Positions 26,397 to 35,382 are shown, numbered from the stretch's first letter. The stretch is 64,000 nt of DNA from Hirschia sp. (GCA_002709235.1 PAQI01000024.1:1-64000); one strand, 5' to 3'. The notes: a model not told the origin generated them from the sequence alone. A program made the numbers and translations.

Positions 26397-26472
26397 ACGC
26401 CAAAGCCCGCTTAAGTGCTGGGGCGATATTGTTGCACGCCGAAAGACGCGGCCTTTTGCTGGATGAGGAAGG
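26397..26472. repeat. right copy of imperfect direct repeat (overlaps higA 3' end)
   Basis: Counterpart of 25124-25196. It starts just after the stop of the kinase-like gene and continues into the last codons of the leftward higA gene. See the left copy for the match. Confidence 0.7.
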
Positions 26473-26740
26473 CATCGCGCGCGGCCTGCATGCGCAGCAG
26501 CATGTCCGCATCAATGCCGCAATGACCGAACGCCAGCTCAAACCGCATCGCCATCTCGGGCGAGAGAGCGGATTTCTCGTTCAGCAAATCCGATAGCGTG
26601 GCGTGACGCACGCCCATATGCCGCGCGACCTCGCTGATACTCAGGTTCAGCTCGTCAAAGATTTCCACGCGCAAAAACGCCCCCGGATGGGACGGGGCCA
26701 ATCCGCGTTTTCTGGGTCGTTTTGCAATGGTCTGCGCCAT
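26411..26740 (-). CDS. higA: HigA-type antitoxin
   Basis: 109 residues. An N-terminal PSHPGAFLRVEI motif and the helix-turn-helix LSISEVARHMGVRHATLSDL followed by ALSPEMAMRFELAFG are the hallmark of the HigA family. It binds the toxin and represses the operon. Translation starts at the toxin stop (1-base overlap at 26740), toxin first as usual for higBA. The C-terminus is slightly longer than the common form and lies in a duplicated segment. Confidence 0.88.
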   Translation of the reverse strand: MAQTIAKRPRKRGLAPSHPGAFLRVEIFDELNLSISEVARHMGVRHATLSDLLNEKSALSPEMAMRFELAFGHCGIDADMLLRMQAARDAFLIQQKAASFGVQQYRPST

Positions 26741-27024
26741 CAGTGGTAATCCTCTAAATCCAGTTCCAATATTTCACCGTTCGCGACAATGAAGGTCAGC
26801 CGCCAATTGCCGCTGACCGAGATCGACCAAACCCCGGCCCGATCTCCGCGCAGCTGATGCACCCGCCAGCCAGGCGGTGCATTCAGGCTTTCCATGTCGG
26901 CGGCTAATTCCAGCCGCGTGAGCACGTTTTGAATGCGCGGGATCATGTCCTGCCGAACCCGTCGGCTGCGTCCTGTTTCGAATAGCTCTAGCAGGCCGCG
27001 ATGTTTGATCGTTCCTATCTCCAT
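26740..27024 (-). CDS. higB: HigB-type (RelE superfamily) toxin
   Basis: 94 residues with the HigB pattern: IKHRGLLELFETGRSR at the N-terminus, LNAPPGWRVHQLRGDRAGVWSISVS in the middle and NWRLTFIV near the end. HigB toxins are ribosome-dependent mRNA endonucleases. First gene of a leftward operon with higA. Such modules stabilise mobile elements, which fits the surrounding mobilization genes. Confidence 0.88.
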   Translation of the reverse strand: MEIGTIKHRGLLELFETGRSRRVRQDMIPRIQNVLTRLELAADMESLNAPPGWRVHQLRGDRAGVWSISVSGNWRLTFIVANGEILELDLEDYH

Positions 27025-27201
27025 ATACCATACGCCCTTACCGTATAAATTGCAAGTATGATTTGCGTTTCCATGAATTCATGGTGACAGGTCGAAACGC
27101 TTTGATTCAAGAAAATTCGGGTTCTAACGAATCCGGATAGTATATCCGAAAACCCTATTAAATTGCGGGTCCTAGGCTCATTTTGATATCGTAGACATTA
27201 T

Positions 27202-27233
27202 GCAAGGTATGCGCGGTGTGACCGCGCCCTTGC
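27202..27233. other. oriT: oriT-like hairpin upstream of mobC
   Basis: Arms GCAAGG (27202-27207) and CCTTGC (27228-27233) enclose GCGCGGT/ACCGCGC (27211-27217, 27221-27227) with a 3-base loop and a 3-base bulge. A second hairpin (GAAGCGCTTTGCGCTTC) follows at once, and smaller palindromes lie upstream (CATGAATTCATG near 27072 and GGATAGTATATCC near 27137). The whole 27025-27394 gap is otherwise gene-free. Its place before mobC and the relaxase makes it the best oriT candidate. Confidence 0.45.
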
Positions 27234-27394
27234 CGAAGCGCTTTGCGCTTCGTGGAGGGAGGGGAAGGCCCCTCCCGTTACACCCTCCCCGGGAAGCGTT
27301 GCATGAGCAGAGCCTTGAACAGCCCATCATGAAACGCTGCGCCATTTGGCAATGTCGCTGTTGTGGTTTCGGGGAACAACGATGCGAGGACGCC

Positions 27395-27865
27395 ATGCCC
27401 GAAGGACATATCCCCGAACCCACAAACGGGGTTCAGCCGACACCAGCCAAGGCCAGTGGTTCTGAAACCCGGCAGCGCAATGCCTCCGCATCTGTTCGTT
27501 TAACCGCGCCTGAAAAGGATATCCTCACCCAGGCCGCTGATCAGCGGCGCATATCATTGGGCAGCTTTATGCGGGATGCGGCGATGCTCACCGCCGCAAC
27601 GCAAGGCCTTGTTGATATGCGAGAGGCCGAGGATATGGCGCTTGTACCCAAGCGTAGGCGCGTTTCCAGAACAGAAGGACGGCAGATCGCGCTGGTGCTG
27701 GCCTGTATGGCCCGCCTGTCCGATACGCTACAGGCGTTTGAGGCGGCTAGCACAGCCAGTCATCAGGCTTCATCCGAGGAGGTCATCCTGATGATCGCGG
27801 CGATGCGCCGCGAGATCATGGATGTGCGCGATGCCTGTTTCACGGCACTGGGACGCACGCCATGA
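27395..27865 (+). CDS. mobC: MobC-like relaxosome accessory protein
   Basis: 156 residues from the ATG at 27395, which has AGGA upstream; the frame is open to 27200 but that part encodes the hairpin region. The segment SASVRLTAPEKDILTQAADQ followed by RISLGSFMRDAAM has the ribbon-helix-helix-like pattern of MobC proteins that help the relaxase open oriT. It overlaps the relaxase gene by 4 bases (ATGA at 27862). Confidence 0.7.
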   Translation: MPEGHIPEPTNGVQPTPAKASGSETRQRNASASVRLTAPEKDILTQAADQRRISLGSFMRDAAMLTAATQGLVDMREAEDMALVPKRRRVSRTEGRQIALVLACMARLSDTLQAFEAASTASHQASSEEVILMIAAMRREIMDVRDACFTALGRTP

Positions 27866-29196
27866 TCTTCAAAGGCAATGCGCGCAAAGGTCCGGTCGAT
27901 CTCGCCCTGCATCTTTCCAATGCAGTCGAGAACGAAAATGTCACGCTGCACAGCTTGCACGGCGCAGCCAGTGACGACCTTTACGGAGCATTCCGGGAGT
28001 GGGCGCTGATTGCAGATCAATCGCGCGCGAAAAAGCCGCTCTATTCTCTGTCCATCAACCCCGACCCGGATCAACGCGCCCTCACCCCCGAGGAATGGGC
28101 GCGTGCGATTGAAGCAGCTGAGGCAAAGCTCGGCCTCACCGGACAACCTCGTGCCGTAGTCTTTCATGAGAAGATCGGTGAGAGCGATGGCGAGCTGCGC
28201 AAGCATTGCCATGTGGTTTGGTCGCGGGTGGACGGCAAGACCCTGAAAGCCATCCCGACCAGTCATGACCGCTACAAGCTTAAGGCCTGCGCCAAGGAGT
28301 TGTGCCGGGAGTTTGATCTTGAGCTCCGCGAGGAACGGCGAAAGACTGAAGCCTTTGATCTTGCTATCTCACAGGGAAAGAACCGCGATCCAGAAACTGC
28401 CGCCAAGCGGAAAACTACGATCACCACATTATGGCGGGAACATGAGGATCGCGCCGCCTTTGACGGGGCGATGCGTCAGCATGGCTATGTTATCGCCAGA
28501 GGCGACAAACGCGCCTTTGTCGTCGTGGATCGGGACGGCGCAACCCACGCCCTCCCCCGTCAGGTCAACGGCGTAAAAACCAAGGACGTGAAAGCCCGGC
28601 TTGGCGATCCTGCGGCATTCCCGAATGTAGAAGCCGCCATCGAGGAGCAACGCATTCGCACGGTACAGAACGAACCCGTCATCACGCCCCAGCATCGCAT
28701 CAGCATGACCCGCCAACAAAAACTGATGCGAAAATATCGCCGCATGGCACAACGCGCCGACCTCCTTTCGGAAACCCGCCGCGCGGCGTTGGCCGAAGAA
28801 CAGCAGCGCATGATGGATCGGCATAAACAGGAACGCACGCGCTTGCGCCGCATACAGCGGCAGCAAGACACCCGCATCCTCACCAAGCGCCATCGCGACA
28901 AACCGAAAGGCGCGCTCGGCATGATCTCAAAACTGATTGGCTATGGCATGCTCATAAACTGGAAACACGCCCAGCAAGACCGCGAGCGGGAACGTCAGTT
29001 CGCAATATCTCGCGACGATCTCCGAGCTGCACAAACCCGCGAACGCGCCCGTCTCGACCGGAAGAAAGACCATATCCAGCAACAGGAACAGCGCGAAGCC
29101 AGATCCCTCAAGCACCGCTTCGTCTCAATCCAACCCACGCACGACAAACAGAAAGAGGCCCGCCGTAGCGGACCTCTCCTGAATGGGCTCGCTTGA
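27862..29196 (+). CDS. relaxase/mobilization nuclease
   Basis: 444 residues. The N-terminal relaxase domain has the metal-binding histidine segment KHCHVVWSRVD and the upstream AVVFHEKIGE, typical of MobP-type relaxases that nick oriT and lead DNA transfer. The Tyr nucleophile is not certain. After about residue 260 the protein is extremely basic and rich in Gln and Arg with coiled-coil character, ending SIQPTHDKQKEARRSGPLLN. Coupled to mobC. The VirD4-like protein at 17780-19666 is its likely coupling partner. Confidence 0.85.
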   Translation: MIFKGNARKGPVDLALHLSNAVENENVTLHSLHGAASDDLYGAFREWALIADQSRAKKPLYSLSINPDPDQRALTPEEWARAIEAAEAKLGLTGQPRAVVFHEKIGESDGELRKHCHVVWSRVDGKTLKAIPTSHDRYKLKACAKELCREFDLELREERRKTEAFDLAISQGKNRDPETAAKRKTTITTLWREHEDRAAFDGAMRQHGYVIARGDKRAFVVVDRDGATHALPRQVNGVKTKDVKARLGDPAAFPNVEAAIEEQRIRTVQNEPVITPQHRISMTRQQKLMRKYRRMAQRADLLSETRRAALAEEQQRMMDRHKQERTRLRRIQRQQDTRILTKRHRDKPKGALGMISKLIGYGMLINWKHAQQDRERERQFAISRDDLRAAQTRERARLDRKKDHIQQQEQREARSLKHRFVSIQPTHDKQKEARRSGPLLNGLA

Positions 29197-29212
29197 AGCG
29201 AACCTGTCACTC

Positions 29213-29761
29213 TCAACCGCGGTCGTTCAAGCGTTCGAACAGGGTTTTCGTCGTCGCTGTTCGCGGGAATGACACATGATAGTGACCATCCTCGTAAAGC
29301 TTGAAGTAGCCGTATGCGAAAGGAGTCTTTTTGCGCGCCGCTTCCATCACGGCGAACGGGACTCCTTTCGTCACGATGTCCGCTGCTTCGTCAACGAGGT
29401 GCTGAGAGTATTCAGCTGATTCATCGACAATGCTGTTGTTGGACGCTGATCGGTGGACCTTACCGTCACGATAGCGAAAGCCACCAGACACCCGCAAACC
29501 AAAGTCTTCTGTTCCAAGGAGTTCGGCAATCTCGGCGTGAAGCTGAAGGATCGCCACACGCAACGCGCAGTTATTAATGACGATGTTGTCGGGGTTCAGG
29601 TTTTTACCCGAGGGCGTGACCAGCTCCACTGAGCATGGTTCATAAAGAACCGGGACCAGCGAAACGGGCTCTTGGTCCTCTGACAAGGCGTTGAAGTTAG
29701 CGATGACGGTCGCGGCGGATGCTGCGCAAAGTCCGCGCAGGGAGTTACGATGAACACGCAC
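29213..29761 (-). CDS. M15-like peptidase (D-Ala-D-Ala carboxypeptidase fold)
   Basis: 182 residues. The stretch VSGGFRYRDG ... EYSQHLVDEAADI matches the zinc motif of M15 peptidases (SxHxxGxAxD, with Asp in place of the central Gly), and YEDGHYHVSF near the C-terminus supplies the last histidine ligand region. There is no clear signal peptide; the start is a GTG at 29761 and an internal start is possible. Convergent with the relaxase gene. M15-like domains occur in phage and mobile-element proteins that cut peptidoglycan; a role in transfer is only a guess. Confidence 0.55.
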   Translation of the reverse strand: MRVHRNSLRGLCAASAATVIANFNALSEDQEPVSLVPVLYEPCSVELVTPSGKNLNPDNIVINNCALRVAILQLHAEIAELLGTEDFGLRVSGGFRYRDGKVHRSASNNSIVDESAEYSQHLVDEAADIVTKGVPFAVMEAARKKTPFAYGYFKLYEDGHYHVSFPRTATTKTLFERLNDRG

Positions 29762-30028
29762 AGTGCCCCTCCTTTCTGGAAGGAGTGCTTGCGTCGGCCC
29801 AATCTTCTTGATAGGAAAGAAAATTCAGGCGCTTACAAGCGTTTGATACAAGGTGCGCTCCGGTGTGAGCATTGTGGTGATGAGCCACCGGAGACGCCCC
29901 GCTTTTTCACTCTACAATCAAGATTGGAACGCCCCCGAGCATACCGCCCATGTCGACCCAACCTCAGGGTTAAGGTAACTTAACCAATGAGGAAGTCAAT
30001 AAAAATCCTGTTCGAATCGGTTTTTTAT

Positions 30029-30568
30029 TTAATTTCGGTACAAGGCTGCGGTCATCAAGTTTCGAATACGTTTCAGTGCCACTTCCGCGTTTGTTGAATT
30101 GTCAGCCAGAGCACGTATACGACTATCACTTCGTTCGGCGAGCGTTGGAAGTTCAAAATCAGATGGAAACTCATGATTTTGAGACCAATTGACCAATCCA
30201 CGATACAGTGAGGAGTCAATTTTTCGTATATGGGCACGAGTTAGCCCTTTTCCTAAGAAATCTCCATAGTGTTCTCGAGTAAATGAAACGGGATCCTGCT
30301 CCTTATTAACTCTGTCCTTGTACTTGATTTTCGCGGCCTCTGGTAATTCAGGATTACGTAACGCCTCTGCAAATGCCACTACGAGCATTTGTTCTGAATC
30401 ATCCAACTTTTCAAATTCTGAAATCAACAAATCTATTCTTTTGTTTTTCGTCAAATTCCCCCCTATTCTTATATATTCTCCATAAAGCGTATCAGGTAAT
30501 TTGAATTTACTACCATTTTTCTGTTCTTTGTTTCCAGAAAAATCTTTTTCTTTTTTCTTGCTTGCCAT
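30029..30568 (-). CDS. unknown protein encoded next to a ROK gene
   Basis: 179 residues, Lys-rich at the N-terminus (MASKKKEKDFSGNKEQKNGS), helical thereafter, without membrane segments or recognised motifs; the DNA is AT-rich. It starts 3 bases after the stop of the ROK gene and is surely co-transcribed with it. Family unknown. The AT-rich composition shared by both genes suggests joint acquisition. Confidence 0.6.
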   Translation of the reverse strand: MASKKKEKDFSGNKEQKNGSKFKLPDTLYGEYIRIGGNLTKNKRIDLLISEFEKLDDSEQMLVVAFAEALRNPELPEAAKIKYKDRVNKEQDPVSFTREHYGDFLGKGLTRAHIRKIDSSLYRGLVNWSQNHEFPSDFELPTLAERSDSRIRALADNSTNAEVALKRIRNLMTAALYRN

Positions 30569-30571
30569 TTT

Positions 30572-31687
30572 TTATTTCCGCTTTGCAGATAATTGTGCAA
30601 CTTTGCCTTCTGGGTCGAGGCAGTTATAGCTCCAGCACAAGCACCCCAGAACACCAGTGTCAGGCATAGTGCTTCGCTTGATGTATTCGTCCGTATCGTA
30701 CTGTGCGGCGTAGTTCGGAAACAGCGACACTCTTTCTTCTTCGTCAAAGGAGTTTGACGCTATCAGCTCATAACATACCTGAACCATTTCTAGTAAGTCC
30801 GGATGATCCATTACCCGGCCCCCCAGAAGGATGACCGTAGGCGCATAAAAGACGGACAACTGGAAGACCGCTTGGCCGATATAGAACGCAATGGACTGAA
30901 CGAGATCATGTTCATATTCCAGTTTAGCGATCTCATCAGAGTCCATACCCCAACTCGTTCTCAAGTTAGGCAATCCGATGGTACCCTCCAGACATGAATA
31001 TTTGTGCGAAAAGCAGGGTGCTGGCTTCAGTCTGTTGTCACGGTGATAAACAGGCATATGTCCCAGCTCAAGTGACGCTTCTCCCCGTACGAACAATCCT
31101 CTTTGAAAGACGGCACCGCCGACGCCCTCATCCAACATCAGATAGGCTACGGTATCTCTTCCCATCTGTTTCGCGTTGCGCTTGTTCTGCGCCAGAGCGC
31201 TGTTCGAGCGTCGAAACAAATAGTGTTCGCCCAACACATGCGCCTCTGTATCTCCCAGGCATCGGATTGTGGGCACGCTTCCTATTCGCCTCTCGAACTC
31301 GCTTTTTACAGCGCCGTAAAGATCAATGCCCTGATCCCATCCCTCTCGCCTTGCTCCTTTTATAATCCTTCCGCCTTCCACCAACCCTGACTTTCCGTCT
31401 TCAAATGGACCGATACTGGCCGTTGTTATCGCCCCGATATTCTGCAGGTCGATCTCTTTCGACATCTGATCCAAAGCCGTTCCAAGGTCTGCCAAAGGCG
31501 CTGAAGAGGCCTCAAAGCGTCTTGCGCGTGAATGCGGTTCGCGGGGCGAAGTTAAATTTACAAAATCTGGAAAACATTCGAGCGCCATATCGGGAAAGCC
31601 CACAGCACGATCAAGCGCTTTTGCAGTACCCCAGATCACATAGTCATCAGCAAAAAATATCCCGGCCAAGTCGTGGTCAAGCGCCAT
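30572..31687 (-). CDS. ROK-family protein (sugar kinase-like)
   Basis: 371 residues. The ROK signature is present: MLDEGVGGAVFQRGLFVRG, then SLELGHMPVY and a cysteine-containing CFSHKYSCLEG corresponding to the zinc site, and further on YAPTVILLGGRVM. There is no N-terminal helix-turn-helix, so it is a kinase-like rather than a repressor-like ROK. The N-terminal phosphate-binding loop (HDLAGIFFADDYVIWGT) is poorly conserved. First gene of a two-gene unit. A sugar kinase without sugar genes at the edge of a mobile island is unusual. Confidence 0.7.
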   Translation of the reverse strand: MALDHDLAGIFFADDYVIWGTAKALDRAVGFPDMALECFPDFVNLTSPREPHSRARRFEASSAPLADLGTALDQMSKEIDLQNIGAITTASIGPFEDGKSGLVEGGRIIKGARREGWDQGIDLYGAVKSEFERRIGSVPTIRCLGDTEAHVLGEHYLFRRSNSALAQNKRNAKQMGRDTVAYLMLDEGVGGAVFQRGLFVRGEASLELGHMPVYHRDNRLKPAPCFSHKYSCLEGTIGLPNLRTSWGMDSDEIAKLEYEHDLVQSIAFYIGQAVFQLSVFYAPTVILLGGRVMDHPDLLEMVQVCYELIASNSFDEEERVSLFPNYAAQYDTDEYIKRSTMPDTGVLGCLCWSYNCLDPEGKVAQLSAKRK

Positions 31688-31966
31688 ATTGTCATCCCCT
31701 AGACCTACAGTCGGCCAGATAGAGGCCCTACCGCGATGAACAGTCTATGCCATATTAGGTCGCTATATGCAGAGGAGCTATAGGGATAACAGAAGTTTAT
31801 TTTCGACAGAATTTATCTCGACAAACGCATTTCCCACACCTCCAGCTCGTACCACAACTGGTTCAAATCAAATTGGTGGGAGTGCGCCAGTTCACTTGCT
31901 GGTGACAGGCATTGCAGCCGCGGATGTATGGTGCGATGTAAGGTCTGGGTTTCAGGCGTCCGGTGC

Positions 31967-32368
31967 ATGAAGTTTTCGAAGATCAAACATTTGCTGGTGG
32001 CCATGCTGGTCCTGATTGTCGGGACGCAGCAGGCGATCTGTGCCTGTGCCGGTCATGACAGCCTGACCGACTGGACCGCACCACAAGCTGACAGTGCAAC
32101 CGCTCAGCACGCGGGTCATTGCGACGAGCCCCCTGCTCCAGATGAGAAGCCCTGCCCGCATTGCGATCTTGATCTGGCCCACGCCACCCTTGCCAGCGTG
32201 GATGGACCTGACGCGATCACGGCGCAGGCCACCGCCCTGCCGGATGCACCCCGCCCCGCTGAAATAAATGTGCCGACCCATGCCGCACCGCAGCCCATAC
32301 CCTTGCAACTGGCGCAGGGACCACCCCGACCTACGCCCATCACGCTGAAAACCCGCCTCCTCAATTGA
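31967..32368 (+). CDS. small exported Cys/His-rich protein of the copper locus
   Basis: 133 residues from the ATG at 31967 (an upstream GTG-type start adds nothing recognisable). A signal peptide (KHLLVAMLVLIVGTQQAICA) is followed by Cys and His residues (HAGHCDEPP, KPCPHCDLDLAH) that could bind copper, then a Pro/Ala-rich tail. It resembles DUF2946-type proteins found ahead of cop genes. The CopA gene starts 90 bases downstream. Confidence 0.6.
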   Translation: MKFSKIKHLLVAMLVLIVGTQQAICACAGHDSLTDWTAPQADSATAQHAGHCDEPPAPDEKPCPHCDLDLAHATLASVDGPDAITAQATALPDAPRPAEINVPTHAAPQPIPLQLAQGPPRPTPITLKTRLLN

Positions 32369-32458
32369 CGCTGATCCACGAGCGCATGCACAGCCACCCC
32401 TTCCGGGTGCGGCTGCCTGCTGTCTTTCTGGTTCCAACAGTCTGTTTGAGGTTCGCCC

Positions 32459-34537
32459 ATGTTTTCCCGGCGTCAGTTCCTGCACTCCACCGCGCAAGGC
32501 GCAATGTTCACATCCCTGTCCTGCCTGCTGCCCGCCTGGGCACGCTCTGCCAGTGACGGCAATATGGGTGTCTCGCCCGTAACCGCCTCGGCCTTCGACC
32601 TGGTAGTCGACACGTTCCCCGTCACCATTGGCGGGCGCACAGGCAAGGCCGTCGGCGTCAATGGCACGCTGCCTGCGCCCCTGATCCGCTTTCGTGAAGG
32701 CGAGGAGATCACGCTCAATGTCACCAATGGGCTGGATGAAGACACCTCGATCCACTGGCATGGCCTGCTCGTGCCTTTCCAGATGGACGGCGTTCCGGGT
32801 GTCACCTTCCCCGGCATCCGTCCGGGACAGACCTTCACCTATAAATATGCCGTCCCGCAATCAGGCACTTACTGGTATCACTCCCATTCCGGCCTTCAGG
32901 AACAACAGGGCCATTACGGGCCAATCATCATCGACCCGAAGGACGCAGATCCCGTCAGCTTTGACCGCGAATATGTGCTGGTGCTGTCGGACTGGAGCTT
33001 TACCAGCCCCTACCGGATCTTTGCCGAACTGAAAAAAGCCAGCGACACGCTGAACTATAACAAGCGCACATTACCGGACTTCCTGGCCGACGCCAAAGCC
33101 AATGGGCTGGGTACAGCATGGTCCGATCGCGCCATGTGGGGCCAGATGCGCATGTCCCCGCGCGATATCGCCGATGTGACGGGTGAAACCTATCATTACC
33201 TCATCAATGGCCACGCCACCTCTGACAACTGGAATGGCGTGTTCAATCCGGGCGAGCGCGTGCGCCTGCGCATCATCAACGCCTCGGCCATGACCCTTTT
33301 CAATGTGCGCATGCCTGGCCTTCCCATGACCATCGTCGCCTCTGACGGCCTCAACGTACAGCCGCTTGAAGTGGATGAATTCCAGATGGGTGTCGCTGAA
33401 ACCTATGATGTGATTATCGAACCCAAAGAGCAGCGCGCCTATGCCTTCGTCGCCGAGAGCATTGACCGGTCCGGTCAGGCCGTCGCGACATTCGGCCCGC
33501 GCCCCGGCATGCGTGCGGAAGCCCCGCCATTGCGCGCCGTGCCCACCCTGACCATGAAGGATATGGGCATGGATCACGGGTCCATGTCTGGCGGCGACAT
33601 GCAGATGGACCACGGTGACATGGATCATTCCACCATGGACCACGCGGCAATGGGCCATGACATGTCCGGCATGGATCACGGCACATCCGAGGCTGACTGG
33701 CCGGTTGAAAAACCACACTTCACCAAAGGCCCCGGCATTGCCAATATTGCCATGATGCCGATGAGTCGCCTGGATGAACCGGGCATTGGGCTTGAAGATG
33801 TCAGTCATCGCGTCTTGCGCTATTCGCAATTGCGCAGCCTCACCCGCAATCTGGATCTGCGCGCTCCCCAACGCGAAGTTGAAATCCACCTCACCTCCAA
33901 CATGGAGCGCTATATGTGGTCCTTTGACGGGGTGAAGTTTTCCGAAGTCACCGCCCCCATCACCTTCCATGAAGGCGAGCGCCTGCGGGTGACGCTGGTC
34001 AACAACACCATGATGCCCCACCCCATTCACCTGCACGGCATGTTCTTCGATCTGGTCAATGGCGGTGGCGATCATGCCCCGCGCAAGCACACCGTTATCG
34101 TCAAGCCCGCGGAGAAACTGTCATTCGATGTCTCAGCCGATCATGTTGGCGACTGGGCGTTTCACTGTCACCTGCTCTATCACATGCATGCCGGTATGAT
34201 GCAGGTCGTCTCCGTCCTGCCGGATCCTGAGCGCGCTGCGCGGGCCGCAACCGAGCGCATGCATGCCGAACACATGGCAGATGGCAAGATGAGCCATGAC
34301 CGGATGACGCATGATACCATGAACCATGAGGACATGGACCATGAAGACGGCAGCGGCATGAACGACCACAACATGCACACCGCGCCTGAACAGCCACCAC
34401 CTTCGGACCATCATTCCATGGATCACACGAAGATGGATCACGGTTCCCATCATGACGGCATGAAGCCCGGCAACATGAAGCACGGCGACATGGATCACAG
34501 CCAGATGGACCATTCCACGCATGGGGAGGCCAGATGA
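32459..34537 (+). CDS. copA: CopA, periplasmic multicopper oxidase for copper resistance
   Basis: 692 residues. A Tat signal (MFSRRQFLHSTAQG) directs export. The four copper-ligand motifs of multicopper oxidases are all present: HWHGLL, WYHSHSG, HPIHLHG and HCHLLYHMHAGMM. A Met/His-rich stretch (MDHGSMSGGDMQMDHG and following) lies before the last cupredoxin domain, as in CopA/PcoA. In addition the last about 80 residues are another Met-Asp-His repeat tail. The enzyme oxidises Cu(I) in the periplasm. It overlaps copB by 4 bases. Confidence 0.95.
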   Translation: MFSRRQFLHSTAQGAMFTSLSCLLPAWARSASDGNMGVSPVTASAFDLVVDTFPVTIGGRTGKAVGVNGTLPAPLIRFREGEEITLNVTNGLDEDTSIHWHGLLVPFQMDGVPGVTFPGIRPGQTFTYKYAVPQSGTYWYHSHSGLQEQQGHYGPIIIDPKDADPVSFDREYVLVLSDWSFTSPYRIFAELKKASDTLNYNKRTLPDFLADAKANGLGTAWSDRAMWGQMRMSPRDIADVTGETYHYLINGHATSDNWNGVFNPGERVRLRIINASAMTLFNVRMPGLPMTIVASDGLNVQPLEVDEFQMGVAETYDVIIEPKEQRAYAFVAESIDRSGQAVATFGPRPGMRAEAPPLRAVPTLTMKDMGMDHGSMSGGDMQMDHGDMDHSTMDHAAMGHDMSGMDHGTSEADWPVEKPHFTKGPGIANIAMMPMSRLDEPGIGLEDVSHRVLRYSQLRSLTRNLDLRAPQREVEIHLTSNMERYMWSFDGVKFSEVTAPITFHEGERLRVTLVNNTMMPHPIHLHGMFFDLVNGGGDHAPRKHTVIVKPAEKLSFDVSADHVGDWAFHCHLLYHMHAGMMQVVSVLPDPERAARAATERMHAEHMADGKMSHDRMTHDTMNHEDMDHEDGSGMNDHNMHTAPEQPPPSDHHSMDHTKMDHGSHHDGMKPGNMKHGDMDHSQMDHSTHGEAR

Positions 34538-35367
34538 TGACGAAATTCAGCCAGCTTCTGCTCACCGGCGGCGCGCTTGCAGCCCTCGGTATCGCCTCAC
34601 CCGCCCTCGCGCAGGACCCCTCACACACGCATCACCATCAGGGCACGACCGACGCACCCTGGTCGCAGGCGGACGCCTATTTTGGCCCTGAGGAGATGGC
34701 CGCATCGCGCGCCCATGTGCTCCACCATCATGGCAATGACAGCTATGGCATGATCATGATGGATCGCGCCGAAATCCAGTTTTCCGATGATGGGGAGCTG
34801 GGCGTCTGGGACGGTGCCGCCTCCTATGGCGGCGATATCAACCGTCTGATGCTCACCACGGAAGGCGAATATTCATTTGACCATGAAGAATTCGAGGACG
34901 CCGAAATCCAGCTTCTGTGGTCGCGCGCCATCTCCACCTATTTTGATGCGCAGGCGGGCCTTCGTTATGACATTGAACCTGATGGACTGGCCCATGCCGT
35001 GCTCGGTTTTCAGGGCCTCGCCCCCTATTGGTTCGAGGTCAGCGGTGCAGCCTATCTCAGTGAGGAAGGCGATCTTACAGCCGATTTCGAAGCAGAATAT
35101 GAGCTGTTCCTCACCCAGCGCCTGATCCTGCAACCGCGCGCCGAACTGAGCCTCGCTGCACAGGATATCCCCGAGCGCTCGCTTGGATCAGGCTTTACCA
35201 ATATCGAGGCGGGCCTGCGTCTTCGCTATGAGATCAGGCGTGAATTTGCGCCCTATATCGGCGTGGAATATCACAGCGCGCTGGGCAGCACGTCAGATCT
35301 TCTCGATCTGGCCGGCGAAGACATGGACCAGACCGTCTGGGTGATCGGCCTGCGCAGCTGGTTCTAG
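34534..35367 (+). CDS. copB: CopB, outer-membrane copper resistance protein
   Basis: 277 residues with a signal peptide (LLTGGALAALGIASPALA) and the CopB/PcoB layout: a short His-rich start (HTHHHQG), then DAYFGPEEMAASRAHVLHHH and alternating beta strands ending in a C-terminal aromatic (LRSWF), as expected for an outer-membrane beta barrel. Works with CopA in sequestration or export of copper. It is shorter than PcoB because the Met-rich part is on CopA here. Confidence 0.92.
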   Translation: MMTKFSQLLLTGGALAALGIASPALAQDPSHTHHHQGTTDAPWSQADAYFGPEEMAASRAHVLHHHGNDSYGMIMMDRAEIQFSDDGELGVWDGAASYGGDINRLMLTTEGEYSFDHEEFEDAEIQLLWSRAISTYFDAQAGLRYDIEPDGLAHAVLGFQGLAPYWFEVSGAAYLSEEGDLTADFEAEYELFLTQRLILQPRAELSLAAQDIPERSLGSGFTNIEAGLRLRYEIRREFAPYIGVEYHSALGSTSDLLDLAGEDMDQTVWVIGLRSWF

Positions 35368-35382
35368 AACGCCAGAAACAAA

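Noticed and set aside
29750-29983. 77-aa plus-strand frame with CEHC
   Set aside because: It overlaps the start of the M15-like gene in the divergent direction, has little coding character, and only one CxxC. I keep it as unsupported.
33071-34090. 339-aa minus-strand frame rich in His
   Set aside because: Shadow of copA; its His residues arise from the antisense of Met/Asp/His codons.
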